Source: Dipteris shenzhenensis
Lineage: Eukaryota; Polypodiophyta; Polypodiopsida; Gleicheniales
Assembly: GCA_047967505.1 (NCBI GenBank)
Contig: CM106539.1
Length of the DNA: 64,000 nt
Reading direction: 5' to 3' (one strand)
Shown: positions 12,752-24,896 of the stretch, piece by piece
Layout: each line of letters starts with the position of its first letter
Numbering within the stretch: the stretch's first letter is position 1
The notes under the pieces: model-generated
What the model was told of the DNA's origin: nothing
What the model saw: only the letters and a program-made list of their open reading frames with translations
Database searches by the model: none
Made by a program: the position numbers and the translations under genes

Positions 12752-13790
12752 AATATTAAAATATAAATATAAATATAAATAAATAAATAGATAGATAGAT
12801 AGATATACATGAATTCTTGGGCATGTGGCAACAATTTACCAATGCATGTTTCATATACATACACACATCCATGTATAAAAATTGGCCATTTGGATTTCCT
12901 TGCCTTTCAATTGGTGTTTGATGTGCATGAAACTTTGTAAAAACATGAAATTTACTAAAAATAAGATTTCAAGCAAAGTTTAGTTCTTACTTGATACTTG
13001 GACATGTGACTATAGTTGACCAATGCATATTTTTTCTACATGGATGTACTCACATGTACAAAAATAGGGCATTTTGATTTCACACCTTTACAATTAATTT
13101 TTGATGCACACGAAACTTTTCAGATACATGTAAGTGACTAGAAATAAGACTCATGCAAAGTGTGGTATGAATCGAATACTTAGACATGTGGCAAAATGAT
13201 CAACCAAATCCTATTTTTTCCAACATAGAGGCACCAATCGAATACTTTAGATGTGTGGTTCAATGTGTATTTTTCCTACACAAAGTCATGAATTTGTTTT
13301 CACCAATAATATTTTTCCTACACAAAGGCACCAATTAGATACTCAGACATGGGGCAATGATCGACCAAGATGTATTTTTTGCACATTCAAAAATGGTCCA
13401 ATCTCATTGCCCACCCTTCCAACTATTGTCCAATGTGCATGAAACCTTAAAAGTACCTGCAGTTGACTACAAATGTTATCATGCAAATTTTGGTTCCAAT
13501 ACCATGCTTGGACATGTGACTATGGTCCACCAATCCATAATTTTTCTACACATGAAGGTACCCACATGTACAAAAAAGGGCCATTTTGAAAATACACCAT
13601 TCCAATTGGTGTTTGATGCTCATGAAAGTTTGCAAGCACATGCAAATGACTAGAAATAAAAGTCATGTAAGTTTTGGTTCCAATCTCGTATTTTGGCATG
13701 AAGACAATTTTGATTACTTAATAGGGACAATTTGTGTCAAATGGAGCAATAATAGATCCTTGGGAGCATTTTAGGTACAAGAACCTTATC
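12180..13790. repeat. Satellite block C, ~170-185-bp tandem monomers
   Basis: About eight monomers. ACTTGGACATG and variants recur near 12313, 12481, 12812, 12995, 13172, 13335, 13509 and 13690, mostly 168-183 bp apart, with a shorter nested unit at 13172-13335 and a microsatellite inserted near 12650-12810. Monomers share CATTTTGATTTCxCACCCTTCCAATT-like, GTGTTTGATGCACATGAAAC and ATGCAAAGTTTGGTTCCAAT words. The last two match block A words (GACATCAAACTTTGCAC, ATGCAAAGTTTGGCACCAAT), so A and C descend from one monomer. Confidence 0.9.
12659..12806. repeat. (GT)n microsatellite plus TAAA/GATA repeats
   Basis: About 90 bp of uninterrupted GT/TG dinucleotide at 12659-12748, then AT-rich ATAAAT repeats and a GATA tetranucleotide run near 12788-12804. 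It lies inside a satellite C monomer and creates a meaningless His-Thr frame on the minus strand. Confidence 0.98.
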
Positions 13791-15555
13791 TTGGAGGAAT
13801 AATGAGGTAGAGCTGCACCACAGATCACAACATTCACAACTATTTTAAGACCATAACCTCCACCTTCAAATCCACCTAATTAGAAATGGAAAAATATAGG
13901 GATAAGGAACAATAGATTCTTCTCATGCCTACCCTAACATTAGTCAAGTGGGGCAGCAGGACTGGGGCCCCAATTGAATCACTTCATGGATCACCAACCC
14001 AACAAGGCTAAAGTGCCCCACAATATACAACTTTTGCCAGGAGTACCGGTGGGTTACTTATACCCTCCTTGTCACTATAGCACATTTGCAATGGGAGTAG
14101 GCACATCAATGGTTAGGGGACCACCTATTCACATCTCCATGTCAGCCAACCAAATGCAACCACACGGAGGCTAAGAAGCTCTAATTAGACAAATCCAACA
14201 TATACCCACAGCCCAAACCCTCATGATCCTAGGTATCCATACAAAGCAAGCCCCACCTAGGTATCTATACAAAGCAAGCCTCCACTCTTTCCTATCACAC
14301 AAACAGTATTGACCTAAGATGCTATGAGAGTCCTAATACAAGAACTAGGAAGGAGGGATCTCCTTAGGACAAGAATGGTATTCATCTAGAAGAAATCTCT
14401 AAGTTGATCACCAAACTCCTTGAAGAAGGAGATCTAGAAACGCTTGAGCAAATATATGAGAAGAATCTAAATCAATTTACTTGGTTGCCACCACTAATTG
14501 GTCTATTGTATCCTTTTCCTTGACCAAGTGCTATGTGACAAATGCCCCTCCCTCTAACTTGATATTCAAAAGTTGATACTAGGGATTCAACATTGGTAGC
14601 ATACCATTAGGGGAATTATTGAGTCAAAAGTGGTCCCTATAAGAGAATCCACATCAAGTGAGGCCTAAAATACCCACTACCATAGGACTCAATCTACATT
14701 GTCAAGCATTGTTTAAGATTCAATGGATGGTTCATAAAGTATGAGGAAATGGCATAATTAAGATACCATTTTGAATTTTAAGCTTTAGAAGAAAAATGAA
14801 AATCCATACCAAAGTTATAATTTTATTAAATGTGCAATGGTGAGATTTCACCCAAGTAAGCAAATTGACCATATTCATATCAATTTTATTTAGGATTGCA
14901 CCCCACTACAAAATAAAATTCTTTCAATGGTGTGGCTACATCATAAAAATTGAAGCTTACATGTGAAGGAGAAAACACGTTGATTTGTGGAAAAATAAAT
15001 AGAAATACCCTATTGATCTAGCAACATGATTAAGACTTGCTAAGTAGGAGGTTAAGAGGTCACTCAAGGGGGTCGAGGGGGAGGCAAGCATAAAATTGCA
15101 CAAGGTAAGAAAAACTAAGAGGAAATGCTACGGGAGAAGGGGGGAGGCAAAAGTGCTATAGAATATTGGGCCATCCCAAAAAAAGAATTAATATTGGGTG
15201 AATTAATGTTGTGTTACAGAATAGTGGGTGATCACAAAAAAAGAATTAATGTTGGGAGTGTGAAAGTTACAAGGGCTTCACAACAAGAGTTTGGGGTCTA
15301 AAAAAAGGGACAACCTCCAAAATTGAGACCTTAAGAGATGAGGGCCCTCTAAAATACTTTTTGTTTATGAACGTAGTCAGAACCATGGCAATATATCCAT
15401 GCCTCATGACTCATCCATCACACATAGATGACATCAATGCTCATGCTAATGGCATGCTTGCCATCTCATGGAATGCCTTCATTTATTCCTACATGTGGCC
15501 ACGTGATATTGTCCACTTTTACATGCCACATCCTACTATACCTTGAGCTAGTCCT
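13791..15555. other. No gene recognised
   Basis: A few short open stretches occur, for example 13974-14174 (+) and about 14385-14510 (+, reading EEISKLITKLLEEGDLETL). They look like relics of an old coding sequence, possibly retroelement gag, but no diagnostic motif remains. 14740-15350 is AT-rich with a short local repeat (AAAAAAGAATTAATxTTGGG near 15178 and 15238). Confidence 0.4.
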
Positions 15556-15559
15556 AAGC

Positions 15560-16210
15560 TCCACATGTGCATGCCACCAAGATGCCTCAATCTAGGTTTT
15601 GAGTGCTTGTGCATGCCACATCATTCTCAAATGCTACATGAATGGCTTTTGATCTCCACATGCACTTACCACCTAGATACCTCAGTCTAGGTATCTAGTT
15701 CTACATTTGCATGCCACATCACCACATAGATATCTCTACCTAAGTCTTGAACTCCAATATGTGCATCCACCTAGACACCTTAATCTAGGTATTGCCCATA
15801 TGTGCATCCCACCTAGATACTTTGATCTAGGTATTTGGATCCACATGTCCATGCCACATCATAATCAAGTTCACATAGATGCCTCAATCTAGATATTGGG
15901 CTCCACATGTGCATGAAACTGAGATCATTTTTTCCACCTTGCCTTCCACTTGGACACATGTGTAAGGATATGCCGTGATTGAAATATTGAATTTCCATGT
16001 CATCATGTGTTTTTGGGCCACATCGATTGCCACATATGTAGAAGACCTCAATCGAGGTATATAGGATGTATTGCATCTATCCTTGGTGGATTTATGAGAA
16101 GTACCTTGATTGAGGTATTTGGACCACTTGGTATACCACTCTGGACACCTTATCCTAGGAAGATGCCACACACTATTTGATTCATTGAAATACATTGATT
16201 GAGGTGCATG
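15560..16210. repeat. Degenerate ~45-90-bp minisatellite
   Basis: The words CACATGTGCATGCCAC, CACCTAGATACCTCAATCT and AATCTAGGTATTxxG repeat about nine times at irregular 45-90 bp spacing (for example near 15590, 15683, 15735, 15783, 15826, 15888, 16046, 16110 and 16199). No coding content. Confidence 0.75.
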
Positions 16211-19200
16211 GCTGCTCATTGCGCATTGTCTTAACTCCCTTGTATATTGATGTATCCTCTATGTCCCATTTTGCCTATGAGTGCACAACATTGGAACCCT
16301 TAGCTTCTAACCACCCACCTGCATAATAATATCTTCTTTTCTAGTCCTTACAATATATTTTTAGAACTCTAACATACATAAGTTTTTGCTCAAACTGCAT
16401 TCAATTTTTTTATAGTTTGTTGCATTCAAGTATTTGCATAATTACTAGGATTAATATTTCTAGGGACAAAAGTAGACATAGTCAAAAGATTTTCATAATT
16501 ATCATGAAATCACAAATTCAATACCTAGCAATTTTGTTTACAAAATGAACTTCTCACACAACAAATCTCACCTGACAATCTTGTGATATGTTACTAGGAA
16601 TTTTAAATTTTGAGGACCCACTATTGCAATAATAAAGAAAAAAGGCAAGTAAGAGAATGAGGCACTACAAGGGGTCCAATAGGATTCTTCTCATTTAAAT
16701 GTGAGGGGTAGCTGTTTTATTACCAAATAATTGCATTCAAAAAGGTGGTAACAAATGTAAGCCAAATTAAAAGAATGGATTGACTACAGCATTGTTTGAA
16801 TAACTACATGAGTCATGGTATTTCTATAATTTGCCATATTGCTCAAAGGTCATGTCCATCATGTAGACGAAAATAATTATAGGGAGGACATTCGTCCTAA
16901 GAAAGTTCCAAATATTTTTTTACTAGGTAGCCAAAGTGGGCTCAAGTCCCCACATGAAGCGCCTTGCGAGGTAAAGGTGCAATTTTACTTCGTGTGATAG
17001 AAATCATGATTTTACTTCATGATGGAAACTTGCAATAATTTGGTGGGTGGATGTTCAAAATGCAATGTTGTGAATTCTTGCAAACTTGATTAGAGTTATG
17101 GTGCGTTTTCATTTCACATTGGGATGGTCCGAGATCAAATGCAGATATTAAACCTCTATGATCATGAAATTTTAATGCATTGAGTGCTATAAGTTTAAGT
17201 TACTCCCTCATGGATGATTTAGTACATACATTCAAAAAAGAAACTTATTCATAAAGGATGTGTATGTGAACTAAACAATTATGCACATGCTAAAATATGT
17301 ATAATATTCATATATATGTATATAAATGTGTGGGTGTCTATGCTTTTTATTTATTTTTGTATATATGTATGTATGATATATGTGTGTGTGTGTGTGTGGA
17401 CATTTCAAGGAGATTTCAAGACAAACATAATCCCTTTCAATCCTTTCAAGACAAGAAGCCACAACACAAACTTTAAAAGATCGTTCTTTTAATCAAAAAC
17501 CCAATTTGCTATACAAATATACCACATGATGTTGAAGGAGCTCCACTCACCTACATGCATCCACAAGAAAATGCATGTTAGAACAAGAACATTTCATTAT
17601 GGGACTACATGCTTCGTACTCACTTCGTAGCACAGCTCCACTTGTTGATTTCTCAATATCATATGCTATTGATATCAAATTTTAACCTAAGGCATTGGTG
17701 CATCATGTTGCACCTCGACCTTTGCCTCACAAGTATCCAAATGCTTCATTTAAGTAGAGAATGTACAAAAAATCTCTTTGGAAAGAACTACAAATAACCC
17801 CCCATGTGTGGGGAAAAAAGTTCAATCCAAGTTTGATGATCATTGTGGATATGGTAAATAAGCAAATCCCTATCCAAGTCATAGAGCGTTCATGCTATAC
17901 TTGTATCATGGTGAATCATTTGACCAATAAACTTGTAATCCGCAAGCCCCTTAAAAAAGAATTAATAAATTATAAATGCCACGTAATAGGCACTATGTTA
18001 TTCATATACCACACACTATTTACCATAGGTCATTTACTATATATTATATATAGTTTTAAGGTACTAGAAAATAATTTTTAATACTATATGTTGTATGTAG
18101 TATTTGAATTATATCCATGAACATGAAAAGAAGAGGTATGTGAGTTTGGCTGCCAAAATACCTCTTTAATGTAGCAAAATGTAAGAGTCACTCCCAAGTT
18201 GAGTACTATGTAAATAAGGGCTCCTTATATATAAAAGCATGTTCTAAAGTGTTATATTTGTGAACATGCTTAAAGGAAGATCCCCAAACTTTCCATATAT
18301 GTGTAAATCTATGAGGATATCCAACCATGAAACAAATTTCTTGGAACGAGGGGTTTGAACGTTCATGTCTGCTCACAACTTTGATCAAAACTTCATTAGT
18401 TCTTCATACTGTATCGCATGGTACTAAGGAAGGGAGCATGAGTATATGTAGTCATTTTAATAGGCTTCGAAGGCTCTATGAAGAGGTATGATTCACCTCT
18501 TCTCGTGATAGAATGTCGTGATGACAATAAAAACTAGTGCTGCGTCTTGGTTTTACAACTCTAGTTATGGTCTGAGATCTTACCTCTAGTTATCTTGTAG
18601 CCACCTAAATCCATCGATAGTGTCAGCAGGAGATGACTCAGTGGCAATTTAAAGGCACCCATGCTACTCTGTGTGCTCTTTGCTCAGTATATAACAAAGA
18701 TAGTGGCTCATTGCATCAGATCCCATCAACATCACCATTGATGTTTTGTGTAGAGTCACTAGCCACACCATAGATCAAGAACCACATAGAATATACTATG
18801 CATGCCATGTAAAGGCAATCATATGTACGCACAAAGGTCTTGTCACAATTGTAAGTGGTGATGAGAACTTTGATGGCCTCATGTAGATCATGCTCTAGCT
18901 TTGGAAATAGTCTTCCTTGCTAGCAACGTGGGATGACGAAGAGTTTGCGATTTTGTAATAGAAGGTTGCCACCTTGCTCTTTGTTTTGGACTATATATGC
19001 TTGGAGGATCTTTAGGATCTTATACGTATATTGTTAAGCAATCTCCAAGAAGGCTAGGCCGTGCTCAAGAGGTAGAGGCAAACTGCAAGTCATAGGAAAG
19101 GCACGTCAGCCCATAAAGGTAAAGCAAATGCTATAAGAGCATTATATAAATTCCTCATAAATAAGCCGACTCAGTCAGTTTGTATTCTATCGACTTTCTG

Positions 19201-19794
19201 TGTCCACATGAGCATTTCCATGCAGATTAAGTATTATAGGTCCACATGAGCATTTCCATGCATATCAAGTATTATACGTCCCTATAAATGTAATAGCCAT
19301 TGGGCTTACTTTGTACATGTGTTTAATTACAAAATGTCATTAAGGGTTTCTTAAAAATATTTCTTGTTGCTTAGTCCAAGTAAACCATGCATAAGCCGCG
19401 GTCAATAAGTCCCTTCCACATATTTCATCATATATATATATATATAGCCAGTCATGGCAAATTAGCCGACTAAGTCGGTATGCTGAGTTAGAAGAGGCCC
19501 TCAAAACCACAATTTCTCCCACTCCTTGTTAATTCCAACCTTCCAAGGTTTAAGAGAAGGACAAAAACCCTTTTACACCATTCACTAGCTCTTTCTTACT
19601 ATATTCAACATGGTCGACAATACTTAACTCACTACAATTGGTCCACAAAATCTCTGACCCTTTACTAGTAATCAATTCGCAATTTTAAGCAACCATTTTA
19701 CTAGATTAACCCCAAGCCAAGAAACATTTAGAAATGGCCTAAAAAGAAATCCCAATATGACATTTACTATCGTCACAATCTTGTGCACGCATGC

Positions 19795-19828
<34 letters not shown>

Positions 19829-19852
19829 ATGCATGCATGTCTGTGTGAGTCA

Positions 19853-19905
<53 letters not shown>

Positions 19906-20260
19906 ACATCCACTTCCAAGCCTTTTCTATATTATGTGGTAGCAATTTTTGCATTTGAGAAAAAAATGTACAATGAGTAGCAATATGCTACTAAAGGTAA
20001 AGTAGCAATTTTGTGCATTTGAGAACAACATTTTTAAAGGAATAGGAAAGGAGAAACAAGGTAGAAAAGCAATGGCTAAGGGGTAATGCTCCAATAAATA
20101 AGAATAAGAAATTGTATTAGTTAGTGGAAAAGGGAGGAGGGGAGGGGTGGAAGGCAAGGAATGGATAAAGGGTGGAGTGATTAATGCGGAAATCCTTCGT
20201 ATTTTAAGGGTTGCTTTCCTCATATTATATGAGATTACAAATGTAAACCCTTTACTCTAC
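16211..20260. other. AT-rich DNA without recognisable genes
   Basis: Nothing supportable over about 4 kb. Short frames exist (17761-18081 + is the longest at 106 codons) but lack any family motif and have AT-driven composition. Local repeats: a (TG)n run near 17380-17398, an AT run at 19432-19445, and a ~40-bp word GTCCACATGAGCATTTCCATGCA occurring near 19200 and 19240. A B-box-like word (GGCTCAAGTCCCC) occurs near 16950 without a convincing A box. Confidence 0.4.
19796..19900. repeat. (GT)n and (GA)n microsatellites
   Basis: A (GT)n run at about 19796-19826, GCAT repeats, then a (GA)n run at about 19855-19899. The overlapping open frame consisting of Cys-Val and Arg-Glu repeats is an artefact. 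Confidence 0.97.
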
Positions 20261-20261
20261 T

Positions 20262-20440
20262 TCTTTCACGATGTCATGTAGCATAGTGGTACAACCTTGA
20301 GAGTGAGTAATGGATGTTGAGGTCAAGTCCCCCATTTACATTAAAATTTGAAAATATCTATTTGTCCTCATCTTGGTTGGGGCACTCCAACTTTACACCA
20401 ATATTAAATTGGATTTATCAATTAAAGAATAAAGGCCTTT
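20262..20440 (+). mobile_element. Possible tRNA-derived SINE
   Basis: Contains a Pol III A-box-like word (TAGCATAGTGGT, near 20280) and a B-box-like word (GAGGTCAAGTCCCCC, near 20320) about 35-40 bp apart in the right order, followed by a short AT-rich body. No full tRNA fold, no poly(A) tail and no target duplication were found, so an old SINE head or chance are both possible. Confidence 0.4.
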
Positions 20441-21826
20441 ATCCTTACATAAGTTATATCTATGGAATTGTTTATTGAGAGTAAGGACCCTTAGGAGAGC
20501 TAGATGGGAAGTATAGATGAGCAAACTAATGGAGCAATTATGTGAGAGCAAATAGGTGATTCTTTTGATGTTAAAATTGTGAGTTACAATGAGTCCTTTT
20601 AGACATATAGTTTGTATAATGTGTAGGTTGTAATCTCACAACTATATGAATTGCGGATTGTCTCCGATATTGATTGGTAGTTAGGGTACATCCCTAGCTA
20701 ATAAATATGATTGAATTAATTGAAATGTGGTTTACTTATATGAAAAATATATTGCCTATAGAGCACTTGGTCCTCACCCTTGCTTGTACATGTTGTTCTT
20801 GTATAGTATAGGGGTGAACCTTACTTTTGGGCAACCCAATTCTATTGTTTTAACTCTTTGTACTATAGCTCCATTTTCATTTTAGTTTTGTTTTTTAGAT
20901 ATGATTTTGGTGTCATCGTGAGATTCAAACTAGCTATAAGGCTCAACACAATCTCAGTTGTTATGCTTTAGCATCGGCTAGTAATCAAATTACATCATGT
21001 TAGAACGTATTAGAAAGGGTCGCTCACCTAGATTGTCCATCCTTGAATAAATAATTGGTCCTCTTCATACAACCGCAATTATAATCAAATACTTAGCAAC
21101 ATAGTTTGCTCTAAGTTTTACTTAGAAAATAGGTCAAGTCCATATTTGGCTATTATCTTAATGCTTATTTATTTGATACTCTAAGCATAACACATAACTG
21201 TAGCATAAGACATTCAGTCTCAAAGCTATCTTAGGAACAATGAGATGCTAACTCCATCACATGCTTTTTGTCCTAAATCCATTCAAGTCATATAACTTAG
21301 TAGTGAACATTTGCTATCTTATCTTGCCTAGTGATGTAGGAAATTTCCCTTTCTTCTAACAAGGCACTAACTTGGTAACTCCCCCCCTTTGTATTTTTAA
21401 TATTGGTTTCAACTTGATGATATTATGGATCTCTTAAAGATTATTGCAAATGTGATCTTAGAAAGGTGATGTGTAAAAATAGATAGATAAGCTTGGTTTA
21501 TCAAACTAATGATGCATTTATAGACAATGACTTGTATTTTTTAGACTTACCCATTATCAAAGGCCTCCAAAGTATTGAACATATTTGATGATAAAATTTG
21601 AGATGATGTGAAACAAATGCCTTCAAACTCCATCAATTTCATGCTATAATTGAATTCCTTGGCTAGAACAATAGATTTTAGAACAACGGAACCGTGAATG
21701 GGAGGCTATGCTAGCTCGTGACCATGAGATGTTGCTTATGATGCAGCACGACCGTGCTGACGAGGTTAATTATGAGCAACACCTTTGGCAGGTATTCTTT
21801 TAGTGCATGGTTTGAGTTTGTTATTC
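20441..21826. other. No feature seen
   Basis: AT-rich single-copy-looking DNA left of the intact copia element. No open frame of note. Confidence 0.5.
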
Positions 21827-21831
21827 TTTTG

Positions 21832-21999
21832 TGAGAGTGCTCTCAACGGAAGCAAGAACGGAAGAGGGAGAGAGAGCGAGAGAGCCACACAAGTTTGGTG
21901 GGTGCAGAACCACCCTAATCTTCTTTTTCATTCATTTATATATGTGTTTGAGTATTGTACATAACTGGGGTTAAGGCACAGTGACCTTGAACCCCCACA
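21832..21999 (-). repeat. 3' LTR of the intact copia element
   Basis: 168 bp, TG..CA ends (on the plus strand it begins TGAGAGTGCTCTCAAC and ends ACCCCCACA). A perfect 7-bp inverted pair, GAGAGTG/CTCTCAA-like, sits at the left end. Very short for an LTR. Confidence 0.96.
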
Positions 22000-22010
22000 A
22001 CCTCCCACTT
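22000..22010 (-). other. Polypurine tract
   Basis: The minus strand reads AAGTGGGAGGT directly before the 3' LTR, in the position needed for plus-strand DNA priming. Confidence 0.85.
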
Positions 22011-22052
22011 AAAGGACAATGTGCCTTTAAGGGAGAACAACCAGTGAGCATA

Positions 22053-24878
22053 CTATCCAATGCCCATCAATACACGACAATACTCAAACTGCTGACTAGG
22101 TAGACTCTTCGTCAGCATATCTGCAGGGTTATCATCTGTATGAACCTTGACAAGCTCTATGCGCTTGTCCTCAAGTACCTCCCTGATGAAATGGTACCTG
22201 ACCTCAATGTGTTTGGTCTTTGCATGAAAGACCAGATTCCGTGCTAGTTGAATAGCACTCATGGAATCACTATGCAATGTCGGTACACCTATATGAATCC
22301 CCAAATCTCCCACTAGCCGATCAAGCCATATAGCCTCCTTGCAACCCTCTGTGGCTGCAACATACTCAGCCTCTGTGGTAGACAAAGCAACGCACTTTTG
22401 TGCGCAAGACATCCATGACACTGCACCACCTTCAAAGGTGAACACATAACCGGAAGTGGATCTCCTACTATCCACATGCCCTGCATAGTCTGAATCTGTG
22501 TACCCAAGTACACGCATGTCTCCTTTACCAAAGCAAATGCACATCTCCTTGGTACCCTTCATGTACCTCATGATGCACTTAACTGCCTCCCAATGCCTCT
22601 TTCCTGGATTAGCCATATACCGGCTAACAACTCCCACTGCAAATGCAATATCTGGTCTAGTAGCTATCATAGCATACATAACACTCCCAACTGCTGATGC
22701 ATAAGGAACCTTAGCCATCATGGCCCTTTCCTCATCTGATTTGGGACTATCTGTATGACTCAGTTTCACATATGGAGGCAATGGAGTACTCACTGCCTTC
22801 CCCCCCTCCATATTGAAACGCTGCAATACTTTTGTAACATACTCTTTTTGTGAAAGCCAAAGGAGTTTCCTACTCCGATCACGCGTGATGCGCATACCAA
22901 GAATATGACCTGCAAGTCCCAAATCCTTCATATCAAAGGCCTCATGCAACTTGGCCTTTAATGCATCTAGCTCATAAGTATTCTTGCTAGCCAATAGCAT
23001 ATCATCCACATATAGTGCCAGGATTATTAGGCTATTATCCTTAGCCCTTTTAGTGTAGAGGCAGTGATCAATTTCACTCCTTCTAAAACCCTGGGACCGA
23101 ATGAAAGCATCAAACTTCTGATACCATTCTCTAGGTGCTTGCTTAAGACCATAGAGACTCTTCTTCAGCTTGCAAACTAAATGCTCTTTGCCCTTTTCTT
23201 CAAAGCCTTCCGGCTGCACCATGTAAATTTCCTCATGCAAATCCCCATGCAAGAAAGCTGTCTTGACATCCATTTGCATAAGCTCCATATCCTCTGATGC
23301 CACTAGTCCAAGCATGCATCTAAGTGTGGTCATCTTCACAACCGGAGAGAATATCTCATCAAAGTCCACACCCTTCTCTTGCTTGAACCCTTTAGCAACC
23401 AAACGGGCCTTGTATCTAGGCACATCATCACCTGTGACCTTCATTTTGTAGACCCATTTACATGGCAATGCTTTCTTTCCATGTGGCAAAGAAACCAAGT
23501 CCCAAGTCTTATTCTTCATAAGTGAACTCATCTCTGATTGCATAGCATACTCCCACTTGCGTTGATCCTCACGCATCATAGCCTCTCTGTAGCAAGAAGG
23601 CTCCCCGCAATCAGTAAGCATCACATAGTCTACCCCTGGAACAAACCTATCAGGCGGTCTAGACACTCTAGATGATCTTCTCAAGGGCATTTCAGCTTGC
23701 TGTCCCACTTGCATATCAGCCACATTTGGCTCATCATTTCCACCAATAGATGATCCATCATCTACCCTTGATTGTATACCTGTGGGAGTACTTGGTTGTA
23801 CCATTTCTTGCACATTTTGTGCATGGACAGCTTGCTGTCTATCAACATATGCAGGTGGATTCACATCCTGGAAAGTGATTCTTCTCATTTTCACATCCCT
23901 CATGGGTGCCTTATGCATCTTCTTCTCATTGAAGACCACATCATGGCTGCGTATGATCTTCTTTGCTTCTGGATCCCAGAGACGATAGCCCATCTCTCCA
24001 CTTTCACCATAACCCAGAAAGATGCATTTCCTAGACTTAGGATCTAGCTTCTTTCGAAGCTCTTTTGGCACATGTGCATATGCCTCACACCCAAATATAC
24101 GCAAATGAGAGTAAGAGGGCTTCTTGCCACTCCATGCCTCTTCAGGAATACCACCATCCAAACTCTTACTAGGTGATCTATTGATCACATGCACTGCAGT
24201 CTTCATTGCCTCAGCCCAAAAACCACCAGAAAGACTTGCATTGGAAAGCATGCATTGCAACCTTTCTTGAATGGTACGATTCATCTTTTCTGCAACTGGA
24301 TTTTGCTCTAGAGTACGAGGGGATGTGAGCTCCCTCTTAATCCCACGTGTATCACAGAAATGCTGAAAGTCATGAGAGAGATACTCTCCACCATTGTCAG
24401 TCCGTAGGCATTTAAGCGTTCTAGCTGACTGATTCTCAACCAAGGCCAGCCATTTCTGAAATACCTGGAACACATCACTCTTCCGAGCTATAGCATAAGC
24501 CCACACTTTCCTAGTTGCATCATCAATGAATGTCACATAGTATTCAGCCCCGCCTAATGACCGTGTAGGCATGGGACCACATACGTCTGAATGCACCAAA
24601 TCAAGCATTTCAAACTCTTTCTTTCCCCTTCTTTTATGGGCTGATTTAGTCTGCTTCCCATAGAGACAGTGCTCACAAAATTCAAAATCAGAGAAACTCA
24701 AATGCGGTACATAACCCAAACGGCATAAGAGTTTCATTCCATTCTGGCTCATGTGCCCCAACCTGCAATGCCACAAAGAAGTGCTTGGCTGCTCGGTTAT
24801 TGCAACAACATGATCAAATACCCCTGATACATGTAAGGGATACAAAGTCCCACACTTGGCACCCCTAGCCAAAAGCAT
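22053..24878 (-). CDS. Copia Pol: integrase, reverse transcriptase, RNase H
   Basis: A 941-codon open stretch in frame with gag upstream. The Met at 24878 is only the first ATG after an in-frame stop; the real protein starts in gag. Residues 37-71: HHCC zinc finger (H37, H42, C68, C71). Integrase catalytic triad D98, D161, E197, with exactly 35 residues between the last two; the usual QQNGVAER is EQNPVAEK here. Residues ~455-700: RT with MDVKTAFLHG and the YVDD active site (623-626). Residues ~790-925: RNase H with TDSDYAG (D795), STTEAEYVAA (E836) and LHSDSMSA (D871), ending in NPADMLTKSLP. All key catalytic residues are present. It acts in virus-like particles, copying the element RNA and inserting the DNA. 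Its nearest relatives in the window are more decayed. Confidence 0.96.
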   Translation of the reverse strand: MLLARGAKCGTLYPLHVSGVFDHVVAITEQPSTSLWHCRLGHMSQNGMKLLCRLGYVPHLSFSDFEFCEHCLYGKQTKSAHKRRGKKEFEMLDLVHSDVCGPMPTRSLGGAEYYVTFIDDATRKVWAYAIARKSDVFQVFQKWLALVENQSARTLKCLRTDNGGEYLSHDFQHFCDTRGIKRELTSPRTLEQNPVAEKMNRTIQERLQCMLSNASLSGGFWAEAMKTAVHVINRSPSKSLDGGIPEEAWSGKKPSYSHLRIFGCEAYAHVPKELRKKLDPKSRKCIFLGYGESGEMGYRLWDPEAKKIIRSHDVVFNEKKMHKAPMRDVKMRRITFQDVNPPAYVDRQQAVHAQNVQEMVQPSTPTGIQSRVDDGSSIGGNDEPNVADMQVGQQAEMPLRRSSRVSRPPDRFVPGVDYVMLTDCGEPSCYREAMMREDQRKWEYAMQSEMSSLMKNKTWDLVSLPHGKKALPCKWVYKMKVTGDDVPRYKARLVAKGFKQEKGVDFDEIFSPVVKMTTLRCMLGLVASEDMELMQMDVKTAFLHGDLHEEIYMVQPEGFEEKGKEHLVCKLKKSLYGLKQAPREWYQKFDAFIRSQGFRRSEIDHCLYTKRAKDNSLIILALYVDDMLLASKNTYELDALKAKLHEAFDMKDLGLAGHILGMRITRDRSRKLLWLSQKEYVTKVLQRFNMEGGKAVSTPLPPYVKLSHTDSPKSDEERAMMAKVPYASAVGSVMYAMIATRPDIAFAVGVVSRYMANPGKRHWEAVKCIMRYMKGTKEMCICFGKGDMRVLGYTDSDYAGHVDSRRSTSGYVFTFEGGAVSWMSCAQKCVALSTTEAEYVAATEGCKEAIWLDRLVGDLGIHIGVPTLHSDSMSAIQLARNLVFHAKTKHIEVRYHFIREVLEDKRIELVKVHTDDNPADMLTKSLPSQQFEYCRVLMGIG

Positions 24879-24896
24879 AAAGCCCTTTTGAATTTT

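Noticed and set aside
12526-12864. Minus-strand open frame of alternating His-Thr
   Set aside because: Produced by the (GT)n microsatellite; no start context or flanking protein.
6505-13790. Regularly spaced repeats considered as a CRISPR-like array
   Set aside because: The repeats are contiguous ~176-bp monomers with no short conserved repeat/unique spacer structure, in a plant-type context without cas genes.
17761-18081. 106-codon frame in AT-rich DNA
   Set aside because: Composition matches AT-rich noise; no motif, homologous neighbour or splice evidence.
19757-19942. Open frame with Cys-Val and Arg-Glu repeats
   Set aside because: Translation of (GT)n and (GA)n microsatellites.
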